Source: Anaeromyxobacter_A sp035636195
GTDB taxonomy: Bacteria; Myxococcota; Myxococcia; Myxococcales; Anaeromyxobacteraceae
Direction of reading: 5' to 3'
Assembly: GCA_035636195.1 (NCBI GenBank)
Contig: DASPZP010000226.1
Span: 1-18,773 of the forward strand
Length of the DNA stretch: 18,773 bases
Shown here: piece by piece, positions 1 through 7,256 of the stretch
Layout: every line of letters begins with the position of its first letter
Position numbering within the stretch: the first letter of the stretch is position 1
Translations under genes and position numbers: made by a program
The notes under the pieces: generated by a model
What the model saw: only the letters and a program-made list of their open reading frames with translations
Database searches by the model: none
What the model was told of the DNA's origin: nothing

Positions 1-1050
1 GCGCACTGCCTCCGGGCTCGCCGCGACGTCCCACTCCACCTTCCAGCGCCCCCCGCGCCCGCGCGGAAGTACCCAGCGCAGGCCGGCCTCGGTCCGCTTC
101 TTGTCATACCCCATGAGCCGCTCCGCGCGCCGGGCCAGCACGCGCGGCACCCGGCGCGGCAGCCCGGCCAGCTCGAGGACCTCCTCCAGCGCGAGGACGG
201 CCGCGTCGTCCACCCGGCCGAGGGCGCGCGCCAGGCGGAAGGCGAAGGCGAGCCCCACCGCCACCGCCTCACCATGCGTGTAGCGCCGGAACGCGCCGGC
301 CGCCTCGACGCCGTGGCCGAAGGTATGACCGAGGTTCAGGAGCTTCCGCTCCGCCTGTTCGCGCGGATCGCGCTCCACCACCTCGAGCTTGAGGCGGGCG
401 CAGCCGGCGATGAGGGCCGCCCCCGCCCGGCCGGAGCGCGCCGCGGCGCGGACGGCGGGGAGGAGCGCCGGCTCGAGCGCGCCGTACTTCACCACCTCGC
501 CGAGCCCGCTCCGCAGCTCGCGGGTGGGCAGGGTGCGGAGCGCGGCCGCATCGGCCAGCACCGCCCGCGGCGGGTGGAAGGCGCCCACCGCGTTCTTCGC
601 GAGCGGGAGGTTGACCGCCGTCTTGCCCCCGAGCGCCGCGTCGACCATGGCGAGGAGCGTCGTCGGGACCGCCACCCAGGGGACGCCGCGCATGTAGGTC
701 GCGGCGAGGAAGCCCGCCGCATCGGTGACCGCTCCCCCGCCCACCGCCACCACGAGCGTCCGCCGCGTGGCGCCGGCGCGCAGGAGCCGGGTCGCGGCGC
801 GCTCCAGCTCGGCGAGGGTCTTGCCACGCTCGCCGTCGGGCAGGGGGTGCACGAGCGCCAGCCGCCCTGTGGCGAGGAGCGCGCGCTCCAGCCGCTTCGC
901 GAACGCCGTCGCCCGCACGGGGGGACAGGTGACGAGCGCCACGCGGTCGTGCTCCGCGGCGAGCGCGGTCAGCGCCTCCGGCACCCCGCCCCCGACGCGG
1001 ACGTCGTACCGGTGCTCCTCCTGCGCCGCGCGCAGCACCTCGGCCGTCAT
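1..1050 (-). CDS. aroB: 3-dehydroquinate synthase (C-terminus cut by window edge)
   Basis: Converts DAHP to 3-dehydroquinate, step 2 of the shikimate pathway, using NAD and a divalent metal in the cytoplasm. I translated 350 codons from the ATG at 1050 without meeting a stop; the family is about 350-370 residues, so only a few residues are missing. Visible signatures are the NAD-binding VGGGAVTD (about 103-110), VPTTLLAMVDAALGGKTAVN (128-147), the metal ligand Glu185 in GLGEVVKYG, His242 and His246 in NLGHTFGHGVE, His259 in HGEAVAVG, and the DKK motif near 316. Its ATG overlaps the aroK stop as ATGA, so translation is probably coupled. It is the last gene of the aro operon visible here. The frame is hidden among longer spurious frames, but the motif set is unambiguous. 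Confidence 0.96.
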   Translation of the reverse strand, partial: MTAEVLRAAQEEHRYDVRVGGGVPEALTALAAEHDRVALVTCPPVRATAFAKRLERALLATGRLALVHPLPDGERGKTLAELERAATRLLRAGATRRTLVVAVGGGAVTDAAGFLAATYMRGVPWVAVPTTLLAMVDAALGGKTAVNLPLAKNAVGAFHPPRAVLADAAALRTLPTRELRSGLGEVVKYGALEPALLPAVRAAARSGRAGAALIAGCARLKLEVVERDPREQAERKLLNLGHTFGHGVEAAGAFRRYTHGEAVAVGLAFAFRLARALGRVDDAAVLALEEVLELAGLPRRVPRVLARRAERLMGYDKKRTEAGLRWVLPRGRGGRWKVEWDVAASPEAVR

Positions 1051-1631
1051 GGCCGCCCACCCCGTGCACTCTCCCTCTCCCCCGCCGGGGGAAAGGGAGG
1101 CTTGCCTCCCGCAAGGGGTGAGGGTTGGGGTGAGGGGATGGCCCGGAGGAGATCGACGATCACCCGCGCCACGGCCTCGGCCGTCTTCCCGTCCACCGGA
1201 ATGGTGTGGTGCGCCCGCCGGTAGAGCGGCAGCCGCGACGCCAGGAGACGCTCCCACGTCGCCGCGAGCGGCCGTCCCTCTCCCGCGCCCAGCCGGCGGG
1301 CCGCCTCGGCCGCGGACACGTCGAGGAAGACCACCCGCGCGGTCGCGAGGAGCCGAACGGCGCTCGGAGGATCGCAGAAGGCGCCGCCCCCGAGGTCCAC
1401 CACCATCGGACCGGCGAGCTCCGACACCGCCGCGCGCTCGAGTGCGCGGAAGGCCGCTTCGCCATCCTCGGCGAAGATGCGGGCGATGCTCTTCCCCGCC
1501 CGCCGCTCCACCTCGGCGTCGGTGGAGACGAGCCGCCGGCAGAGCAGGCGACCGAGGTGCGCCGCCACCGTCGACTTGCCCGCGCCCATCATCCCGGTGA
1601 GGGCGATCGCCTCAGCGGATGCGTGCGGCAT
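1047..1631 (-). CDS. aroK: Shikimate kinase with repeat-derived C-terminal tail
   Basis: Phosphorylates shikimate to shikimate-3-phosphate with ATP. The protein has 194 residues. The P-loop is GMMGAGKST (13-21). The substrate-binding Asp lies in STDAEVERR, an Arg in EAAFRALE and a triple Gly in VDLGGGAF; the lid region includes GEGRPLA, followed by SRLPLYRRAH. The kinase core ends near residue 164 (VIVDLLRA), close to the usual family length. Residues 165-194 are a Pro/Gly-rich tail (SPQPSPLAGGKPPFPP and following) encoded mostly by a 68-bp repeat whose second copy tails aroA. The ATG at 1631 overlaps the end of aroC by 20 bases, and the stop overlaps the aroB start. The tail is probably unstructured and dispensable (inference). 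Confidence 0.95.
   Translation of the reverse strand: MPHASAEAIALTGMMGAGKSTVAAHLGRLLCRRLVSTDAEVERRAGKSIARIFAEDGEAAFRALERAAVSELAGPMVVDLGGGAFCDPPSAVRLLATARVVFLDVSAAEAARRLGAGEGRPLAATWERLLASRLPLYRRAHHTIPVDGKTAEAVARVIVDLLRAIPSPQPSPLAGGKPPFPPAGERESARGGRP
1071..1138 (-). repeat. 68-bp dispersed-type repeat, copy 1 (inside aroK 3' end)
   Basis: This is the reverse complement of 3592-3659, with 66 of 68 positions identical (differences at 1085 and 1126). It holds a perfect 7-bp inverted repeat GGGAGGC-TT-GCCTCCC (1095-1110). A second C-rich/G-rich inverted segment surrounds CCCCCGCCGGGGG (1079-1091). Five of its six frames lack stops, so it can insert at gene ends and be translated. Here it encodes most of the last 30 residues of AroK. 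The length and structure fit a small non-autonomous palindromic element; its genome-wide copy number cannot be seen here. Confidence 0.9.
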
Positions 1632-2757
1632 AGGCCTCGATCGCCCGCTGGATGTCGTCCACCTGATCGCCGCCGAACTTCTCGAGCAGCGCCTCGGCGA
1701 GCGTGAAGGCCACCACGGCCTCCCCCACCACCGCCGCCGCCGGGACCGCGCAGACGTCGCTCCGCTCGTACTTGGCGGTAGTCGCCTCGCGGGTGGCGAT
1801 GTCGACCGTCGGCAGGCCCTTCGTCATGGTGGGGATGGGCTTCATGTAGCCCCGCACCACCAGCGGCGCGCCGTTGGTCACGCCCGCCTCGAGCCCGCCG
1901 GCGCGGTTCGTGTCGCGGTAGAACCCCTTCTTCGCGTCGTGGTGGATGGCGTCGTGGAAGGCGTCGCCGCGTAGCTCGACGTGCATGCCCTCGCCGATCT
2001 CGGCGGCTCGGATGGCGGGGATGCCGCACAGGGCGCCGGCCAGGCGCGCGTCGAGGCGACGGTCGTAGTGGGCATAGCTGCCGAGCCCGGGCGGGAGGCC
2101 TTCGCCGTAGACCTCGAACGCGCCGCCGATGGAGCCGCCGCGCTCCTTCTCCGCGTCGATGAGCGCGCGCCACTCCGCCGCCACGGCCTCGTCGTCGACG
2201 CCCAGGTCGGAGGCGAGGATGGCGTCGAGCTGCTCGGCCGTGGGCGGCAGCCCCACCCGCCGCTCGCGCTCCCCGATGGCGGTGACGCGGGAGGAGATTC
2301 GGATGCCGAAGCGCGCGAGCAGCTGCCGCGCCAGCGCGCCGACCGCCACCAGGGCCGCCGTGCTGCGGGCGCTGGCGCGCTCGAGCGCGTCGCGGGCGTC
2401 ATCGAAGCCATATTTCATGACCCCGGCCAGGTCGGCGTGGCCCGGCCGCACCTGGGTGAACTTGCGGCCGCCCCGGGCGTAGGGCGAGACGAGGTCCTTC
2501 CAGCTCTCGTGGTCCTTGTTCCACACCACGAGCGCGATGGGCGAGCCGAGCGTCGTGCCCCCGCGAATTCCGGAGAGGAACTGCGCCTGGTCGCGCTCGA
2601 TCTTCTGCCGGCCGCCGCGGCCGTAGCCCCGCTGCCGGCGGGCCAGCTCCCGGTTCACGGCCTCGAAGTCGACCGTCAGGCCGGCGGGGAAGCCCTCGGC
2701 GATGGCGCACAGCGCCGGCCCGTGGGATTCACCTGCAGTGAGATAGCGTAGGCTCAT
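1612..2757 (-). CDS. aroC: Chorismate synthase
   Basis: Eliminates phosphate from EPSP to give chorismate, using reduced FMN. The protein has 381 residues, the longer form of the family. Conserved blocks in order are GESHGPAL (9-16), RGYGRGGRQKIERD (43-56), FLSGIRGGTTLGSPIAL (60-76), RPGHADLAGVMKYG (104-117), ERASARST (126-133) with conserved Arg, and late in the protein DAIHHDAKKGFYRDTN followed by RAGGLEAGVTNG. The start is the ATG at 2757, which gives the canonical N-terminus MSLRYLTAGESHG and overlaps the aroE stop as ATGA. Its last 20 bases overlap the aroK start. Nothing is missing from the active-site set I can recognise. Confidence 0.97.
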   Translation of the reverse strand: MSLRYLTAGESHGPALCAIAEGFPAGLTVDFEAVNRELARRQRGYGRGGRQKIERDQAQFLSGIRGGTTLGSPIALVVWNKDHESWKDLVSPYARGGRKFTQVRPGHADLAGVMKYGFDDARDALERASARSTAALVAVGALARQLLARFGIRISSRVTAIGERERRVGLPPTAEQLDAILASDLGVDDEAVAAEWRALIDAEKERGGSIGGAFEVYGEGLPPGLGSYAHYDRRLDARLAGALCGIPAIRAAEIGEGMHVELRGDAFHDAIHHDAKKGFYRDTNRAGGLEAGVTNGAPLVVRGYMKPIPTMTKGLPTVDIATREATTAKYERSDVCAVPAAAVVGEAVVAFTLAEALLEKFGGDQVDDIQRAIEAYAARIR

Positions 2758-3587
2758 GCGCGCCCCGGCGCCAGCGCGGCGGCCATGGTGGCCTCCGGCG
2801 CGGGCTGCCCGGTCCAGAGGGTGAAGGCGAGCGCGCCCTGGCGGACCAGGAGCTCCTCGCCGGTGACGAGCGACGCGCCCGCGGCGCGGGCGGCCCGCGC
2901 GAGCGAGGTGTCGCCGTAGACGAAGTCGACCACCACCTGCCCGCGCCGCACCGGGACGGGCGCAGCGCCGCGCCCCTGCCCGCCCAGCCCGATCGAGGTG
3001 GCGTTCACGACGACGTCGCTCCCCGCCGCCAGGTCGGCCGCAGCATTCCAGGAAGCGGCGCGCGGCCGCGGCCCACCTGAGAACGCAGCGCCGAGCCGGT
3101 CGCACAGGGCCTTCGCCGCCTCGGGCCGCCGCGCTGCCACCGTGACGTCGGCGCCTGCGGCGAGGAGCGCCCAGGCGCCGGCCAGCGCCGCACCTCCGGC
3201 ACCGAGGAGGAGGGAGCGCGCGCCCGTCCCGATGCCCGCGGCGCGGAGGAGGTCGCGGCAGGCTGGGGCGTCGGTGTTCGCGCCGCGCCACCCCGCCTCG
3301 GCGCGTAGCAGGGTGTTGGCGGCGCCGCAGAGCCGCGCCGTCTCCTCGAGCTCGACGCACTGCTCGGCCGCGGCCTGCTTGTGGGGGACCGTGACGTTCA
3401 GCCCGCGAAAGCCCAGCGCGTGCGCCCCGCGCAGCGCCTCCGGCAGGCGCTCCGGGGCGACCGGCAGTGCGAGGTAGGCGGCGTCGATCCCGGCCGCGGC
3501 GAAGGCGGCGTTCTGCAGCTCGGGCGAGCGCGAGTGCGCGATGGGTTGGCCGATCACGGCGTACAGGTGAGTTCGGCCGGTGATCAT
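2754..3587 (-). CDS. aroE: Shikimate 5-dehydrogenase
   Basis: Reduces 3-dehydroshikimate to shikimate with NADPH. The protein has 277 residues, normal for AroE. The shikimate-binding serines are in AHSRSP (17-22), the catalytic Lys70 in NVTVPHK, the catalytic Asp106 in NTDA, the nucleotide-binding loop in LLGAGGAALA (128-136), and NATSIGL is the family motif. The ATG at 3587 overlaps the aroA stop as ATGA. Its Shine-Dalgarno-like GAGGGGA lies inside repeat copy 2, so the repeat appears to supply the ribosome binding site. The stop overlaps the aroC start. It is operon-internal and I see no promoter of its own. Confidence 0.96.
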   Translation of the reverse strand: MITGRTHLYAVIGQPIAHSRSPELQNAAFAAAGIDAAYLALPVAPERLPEALRGAHALGFRGLNVTVPHKQAAAEQCVELEETARLCGAANTLLRAEAGWRGANTDAPACRDLLRAAGIGTGARSLLLGAGGAALAGAWALLAAGADVTVAARRPEAAKALCDRLGAAFSGGPRPRAASWNAAADLAAGSDVVVNATSIGLGGQGRGAAPVPVRRGQVVVDFVYGDTSLARAARAAGASLVTGEELLVRQGALAFTLWTGQPAPEATMAAALAPGRA

Positions 3588-4990
3588 CGCTTCCCCTCAC
3601 CCCGACCCTCACCCCTTGCGGGAGGCAAGCCTCCCTTTCCCCCGTCGGGGGAGAGGGAGGTGGACGAGTCAGCCCGGCCTTCCCTTCCGGTGGGGGAGAG
3701 GGAGGTGGAGGACTCCGTCAGCCGGTCGAGGACGCGGAAGAAGGAAGGGAAGCTCGTCGCCACGCAGGACACGTCGTCGAGGTGGACCTCGCCCCCCTCC
3801 ATGAAGAGCTGCGCCACGGCCATGCTCATCGCCACCCGGTGGTCGAGCCGGGTGCGCACCGCCACTGGAGAGAGCGGGGTCGGACCGTCGATGATGCACC
3901 CGTCCTCGAACAGCTCGACGCGGGCGCCTGCCGCGACGAGCGCCTCTCCCATCGACGCCAGCCGGTCCGATTCTTTCACCCTGAGCTCATGTGCGTCGCG
4001 GATGACCGTCCGCCCCACCGCCTGCGTCGCCATGACCATGATCACCGGCAGCTCGTCGATGAGGCGGGGCACGAGCGCTCCCTCGATGGCGGTGCCATGG
4101 AGGGGCGACGCCACCACCGTCACGTCACCGCGGGGCTCGCCCTCGTCCACGGCGTTCTCGACGATCACCTGCGCGCCCATGGCGCGGAGCACGTCGAGGA
4201 GGCCGGTGCGCGAGGGGTTCAGGCCCACGTTCCTCGCCGTGACCCGCGAGCCGGGCAGCGCCGCCGCGCCGCAGAGGAAGAAGGCCGCCGACGAGATGTC
4301 GCCCGGCACCTCCACCGTCCCGCCGCGCGGGCGCCCGGGCGCGACGGTCACCGCGAGGCCCTCCACGCGCAGGTCGACGCCCATCCCGCGCAGCATGCGC
4401 TCGGTGTGGTCGCGCGAGAGGTGCGGCTCCTCGACGGTGGTGGGACCGTCGGCGAAGAGGCCGGCCAGGAGGAGCGCGCTCTTCACCTGCGCGCTCGCCA
4501 CGGGCAGCACGTGGCGCGTGCCGCGGAGCGCCGCGCCACGCACCACCACCGGAGGGACGCGATCGCCATCGCGGGCGTGGAGCACCGCGCCCATCCGGCG
4601 CAGCGGCTCCATCACGCGGCGCACCGGCCGCCGGCGCAGGCTGTCGTCGCCGGTCAGCACCGACAGGCCGGGGATGGCGGCGAGCACACCGCACAGGAGC
4701 CGCAGGCTCGTCCCGGAGTTGCCGCAGTCGACCACGTCGCCCGGTTCCGAGAGCCGCTCGGGCGGCTCCACCACCACGAAGGCACCCTCGTCGCGCACGG
4801 TGGCGCCGAGCGCCTCGACCGCCCGGCGGGTGGCCCCCACGTCCTCGGCGGCGAGGAGTCCGCGCACCTTGGAGGGTGAGCTGGCGAGCGCGGAGAAGAG
4901 GAGCGCCCGGTGCGAGACGGACTTGTCCCCCGGCACCTCGAAGTCGCCCCGGAGCGGGCCCTGCCGGCGGCAGACGACCGGGCCGCTCAC
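3584..4990 (-). CDS. aroA: EPSP synthase (3-phosphoshikimate 1-carboxyvinyltransferase) with repeat-derived tail
   Basis: Transfers the enolpyruvyl group of PEP to shikimate-3-phosphate. The start is GTG at 4990, overlapping the tyrA stop as GTGA; this puts the conserved PGDKSVSHRA at residues 20-29. Other motifs are GNSGTSLRLL (90-99), SLRRRPVRRVMEPLRRMGA (117-135), SAQVKSALLLAG (167-178), IDELPVIMVMA (311-321) with Asp312, and LRVKESDR (336-343). Gly93 of the PEP-binding loop is kept, as in glyphosate-sensitive enzymes; sensitivity is an inference only. The normal fold ends near residue 426, matching the usual length of about 427. Residues 427-468 are a tail containing SSTSLSP twice, 15 residues apart, encoded by a 68-bp repeat and a partial duplicate. 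Confidence 0.96.
   Translation of the reverse strand: MSGPVVCRRQGPLRGDFEVPGDKSVSHRALLFSALASSPSKVRGLLAAEDVGATRRAVEALGATVRDEGAFVVVEPPERLSEPGDVVDCGNSGTSLRLLCGVLAAIPGLSVLTGDDSLRRRPVRRVMEPLRRMGAVLHARDGDRVPPVVVRGAALRGTRHVLPVASAQVKSALLLAGLFADGPTTVEEPHLSRDHTERMLRGMGVDLRVEGLAVTVAPGRPRGGTVEVPGDISSAAFFLCGAAALPGSRVTARNVGLNPSRTGLLDVLRAMGAQVIVENAVDEGEPRGDVTVVASPLHGTAIEGALVPRLIDELPVIMVMATQAVGRTVIRDAHELRVKESDRLASMGEALVAAGARVELFEDGCIIDGPTPLSPVAVRTRLDHRVAMSMAVAQLFMEGGEVHLDDVSCVATSFPSFFRVLDRLTESSTSLSPTGREGRADSSTSLSPDGGKGGLPPARGEGRGEGKR
3592..3598 (-). promoter_or_regulatory. Shine-Dalgarno of aroE supplied by the repeat
   Basis: Read on the minus strand, GAGGGGA ends four bases before the aroE ATG, and its GAGG core is seven bases away. 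These bases are the outermost end of repeat copy 2. That the ribosome uses this site is inferred from spacing; the ATGA overlap could also couple translation. Confidence 0.55.
3592..3659 (+). repeat. 68-bp dispersed-type repeat, copy 2 (inside aroA 3' end)
   Basis: This is the inverted partner of 1071-1138, with 66/68 identity. Translated in the aroA frame it gives most of the last 23 residues, ending in GGLPPARGEGRGEGKR. It contains the same GGGAGGC-AA-GCCTCCC hairpin (3620-3635) and the CCCCCGTCGGGGG segment. Its end lies four bases from the aroE start codon. The two copies flank aroE, aroC and most of aroK as a 2.4-kb inverted pair. Confidence 0.9.
3647..3715 (+). repeat. Partial tandem duplicate of the repeat end in the aroA tail
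   Basis: The segment 3647-3670 recurs 45 bp away at 3692-3715, with 18 identical bases followed by 4 of 6. The peptide SSTSLSP therefore appears twice in the AroA tail, exactly 15 residues apart. It looks like a third, truncated copy of one end of the 68-bp element, or slippage after insertion. Confidence 0.75.
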
Positions 4991-5847
4991 GGTGCCTCCC
5001 GGTCGGGGAAGAGCGCCAGCCGGGACGCGCGCGCCGCCTCGAGTACGCAGCGTGCCGCCTCGGGCGAGGCGCCGACCGCGCCGAGCACCCGCGCGAGGTG
5101 GTGGGAGAGGCGCTCGGCCGCCTCGGGGAGGCGGGCGTTCCGGCGCGACACCTCGCCCTGGATGTCGAAGGGGAACTGCGCGAGACGTGTCATGTCGCGC
5201 AGCCCCGGGCCGGCCAGCGCAGCGGCGAGCGGGCCCGCCTCCCTCGCCGCCAGCGAGAGCGCGCTCGCCACCAGGTAAGGCAGGTGCGAGACCATGGCGA
5301 CCGCAGCGTCGTGTTCGGCGGCGCGGCACGGGACGACCTCCGCCCCGAGCGCGCGGTGGAAGGCGACCACCCGCTCGACTGCGGCGGGCGGCCCGTCGGA
5401 GCAGACCGCCACCCGCCCGCCGCGCCACAGCTCGGCGCGCGCCCCGCCATAGCCGCCGTGACCGCCGAACATGGGATGCGCGCCCACGAAGGCCACCCCC
5501 GGGCGCACCTCCGCCGCGGCGACGGCCACCACCCGCTCCTTCGCGCCCCCGACGTCGGTCAGGACGGCGCCGTCCGGGAGCAGCCGCGACACCGGTCCGA
5601 GGAGCGCCTCGAGCGAGGCGATGGGGGTGCACAGGACGGCCAGCTCGCAGGCGCCCAGCTCCGGCCCCGGCTCCGACAGGGCGACGTCGGCGACGCCCTC
5701 CGCGAGCGCCTTCGCGCGGACGTCGGCCCGCGGCTCGACCGCGATCACCTGCACCTCCGGCAGCGCGGCGCGGGCCGCCCGCGCGAGCGAGGCGCCCATG
5801 AGCCCGAGACCCACGACGCCCAGCCGCCGCGGCAGCCCCACCGCCAT
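4987..5847 (-). CDS. tyrA: Prephenate dehydrogenase
   Basis: Oxidatively decarboxylates prephenate to 4-hydroxyphenylpyruvate with NAD(P) on the tyrosine branch; an arogenate-using variant cannot be excluded. The protein has 286 residues. The Rossmann loop is VVGLGLMGAS (11-20), followed by VLCTP (71-75), DVGGAKERVV (98-107), GAHPMFGGHGGYGGA (122-136) and the catalytic His188 in VSHLPYLVASAL. There is no C-terminal ACT domain and no fused chorismate mutase, in keeping with the separate aroH upstream. The start ATG at 5847 directly follows the aroF stop (TAG-ATG). The stop overlaps the aroA GTG start. Confidence 0.95.
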   Translation of the reverse strand: MAVGLPRRLGVVGLGLMGASLARAARAALPEVQVIAVEPRADVRAKALAEGVADVALSEPGPELGACELAVLCTPIASLEALLGPVSRLLPDGAVLTDVGGAKERVVAVAAAEVRPGVAFVGAHPMFGGHGGYGGARAELWRGGRVAVCSDGPPAAVERVVAFHRALGAEVVPCRAAEHDAAVAMVSHLPYLVASALSLAAREAGPLAAALAGPGLRDMTRLAQFPFDIQGEVSRRNARLPEAAERLSHHLARVLGAVGASPEAARCVLEAARASRLALFPDREAP

Positions 5848-6879
5848 CTAGACCGACCGCCCGACCGCCTTCGCGACCGCGCCCACCTGCTCCATGAGCG
5901 TCGCGAGCATGCGGGGGGTGAGCGACTGCGGCCCGTCGGAGAGCGCCTTCTCGGGGTGCGGGTGGCACTCGATGATGAGGCCGTCAGCGCCGGCCGCCAC
6001 CGCCGCCAGCGCCATGGGGGCGACCAGCGAGCGCTTGCCGGTGCCGTGCGAGGGATCCACCACCACCGGCAGATGTGAGAGCTCCTTCAGCACCGGGACG
6101 GCCGACAGGTCGAGCGTGTTGCGGGTGGCGCGCTCGTAGGTGCGGATGCCGCGCTCGCACAGGATGACGTTCGGATTGCCGCTCGCCAGGATGTACTCGG
6201 CCGCCATGAGCAGCTCCTCGATGGTGCCGGAGAGCGCGCGCTTGAGGAGCACCGGCTTCTTGGCCTTCCCGCAGGCCTGGAGCAGGTTGTAGTTCTGCAT
6301 GTTGCGGGCGCCGATCTGGAGCACGTCCGCCCATTTCTCGACGAGCGGCACCGCCTCGGGCGTCATGACCTCGGTGACGACCGGCATGCCGGTCAGCTCG
6401 CGGCCCTCGGCGAGGTAGCGGAGCCCCTCCTCGCCGAGCCCCTGGAACGAGTACGGGCTGGAGCGGGGCTTGAAGGCGCCGCCCCGCAGCATGCGCGCGC
6501 CGGCGGTGCGCGCCGCCTGCGCCACCTCCAGCACCTGCTCCCGCGACTCGACCGCGCACGGCCCGGCCATGACGACCACCCTCTCGCCCGCCCCGAGCCG
6601 CACCGCGCCGGGACCTTGACCGATGGTCACCACGGTGGGAGTGGGCTGGAAGTCGATCGAGGCGAGCTTGAACGGCTTCAGGACGCGCAGGACCTCCGCG
6701 ACCCCTTGCAGCACCTCGTACTCGCTCGCGTCGACCACCTGGCGATCGTCACCGATGACGCCGATGATGGTGCGCTGCTCGCCGCGGGAGAGGTTCGAGC
6801 GGAACCCCGCCGTCTTGATGTGCTCGAGGACCCCCTCGATCTCCTGCTCCGTGACACCCTTCTTCATGACGACGATCAT
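5848..6879 (-). CDS. aroF: 3-deoxy-7-phosphoheptulonate (DAHP) synthase, type I-beta with N-terminal regulatory domain
   Basis: Condenses PEP and erythrose-4-phosphate, the entry step of the pathway. The protein has 343 residues. Residues 1-70 (MIVVMKKGVTEQEI onward) form the ferredoxin-like/ACT-like domain known from the Thermotoga enzyme, where it mediates feedback by tyrosine and phenylalanine. The barrel shows MAGPCAVES with metal ligand Cys108, FKPRSSPYSFQG (136-147), ARNMQNYNLL (191-200), KRALSGTIEE, DPSHGTG with His278, Glu304, and HPHPEKALSDGPQSL with Asp315. These four metal ligands keep the Thermotoga spacing. Feedback control is inferred from the domain. Its ATG overlaps the aroH stop as ATGA. 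Confidence 0.97.
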   Translation of the reverse strand: MIVVMKKGVTEQEIEGVLEHIKTAGFRSNLSRGEQRTIIGVIGDDRQVVDASEYEVLQGVAEVLRVLKPFKLASIDFQPTPTVVTIGQGPGAVRLGAGERVVVMAGPCAVESREQVLEVAQAARTAGARMLRGGAFKPRSSPYSFQGLGEEGLRYLAEGRELTGMPVVTEVMTPEAVPLVEKWADVLQIGARNMQNYNLLQACGKAKKPVLLKRALSGTIEELLMAAEYILASGNPNVILCERGIRTYERATRNTLDLSAVPVLKELSHLPVVVDPSHGTGKRSLVAPMALAAVAAGADGLIIECHPHPEKALSDGPQSLTPRMLATLMEQVGAVAKAVGRSV

Positions 6880-7244
6880 GACGGCCGCTCCGTGTGTAGG
6901 TCAGGGCGGAGCACCTTCGCTCCGCGCATGTAGACGTGACGTTCCTCGCCCGGGGATCCGCTGTCGACGTGGAGGAGGACTCGGACGATGCGGGGCAACG
7001 AGCCGGGCACCGGGATCTCGCGCGAGCAGATCATGGGCACCCGGTCCCAGCCGCCCCGGACCCGCGCGGCGCGAGCGGGGAAGTCGGCGTCGAGATCGTG
7101 GGTCACCGTGAAGATGGCCCAGACGATCTCGTCCTGGCGGATGCCGTTCGCCTCGTTGATGGCGTGACAGAGCTCGGCCACTCCCTCCTCCATGGCGGAG
7201 ACGGAGTTGTCATCGAGCTGCGTCGCACCTCGGATGCCGCGCAT
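6876..7244 (-). CDS. aroH: Chorismate mutase, AroH type
   Basis: Rearranges chorismate to prephenate. The protein has 122 residues and aligns along its length with the monofunctional trimeric AroH of Bacillus. RGIRGAT sits at the N-terminus with Arg5 (equivalent to Arg7), followed by Cys73 and Glu76 in MICSREIPV, Arg88 in RIVRVLLHV, and Tyr105 in HVYMRGAKVLRPDL. This is not the helical AroQ fold more often fused to DAHP synthase or prephenate dehydratase. The ATG at 7244 gives the conserved N-terminus. It is the first gene of the aro operon, with a promoter-like sequence 13 bases upstream, no evident Shine-Dalgarno and no leader peptide. Confidence 0.94.
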   Translation of the reverse strand: MRGIRGATQLDDNSVSAMEEGVAELCHAINEANGIRQDEIVWAIFTVTHDLDADFPARAARVRGGWDRVPMICSREIPVPGSLPRIVRVLLHVDSGSPGEERHVYMRGAKVLRPDLHTERPS

Positions 7245-7256
7245 CGGGAAACGAAC

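Noticed and set aside
269..1224. Long plus- and minus-strand frames over aroB (281 and 316 codons)
   Set aside because: Both are Arg/Gly/Ala-rich shadows; the third frame on the minus strand encodes a clear AroB with all metal and NAD motifs.
3381..5801. An 806-codon open frame on the plus strand across aroA and tyrA
   Set aside because: Its product is low-complexity Arg/Pro/Ser/Ala sequence with no motif, directly antisense to two well-conserved genes; it is an artefact of GC-rich third positions.
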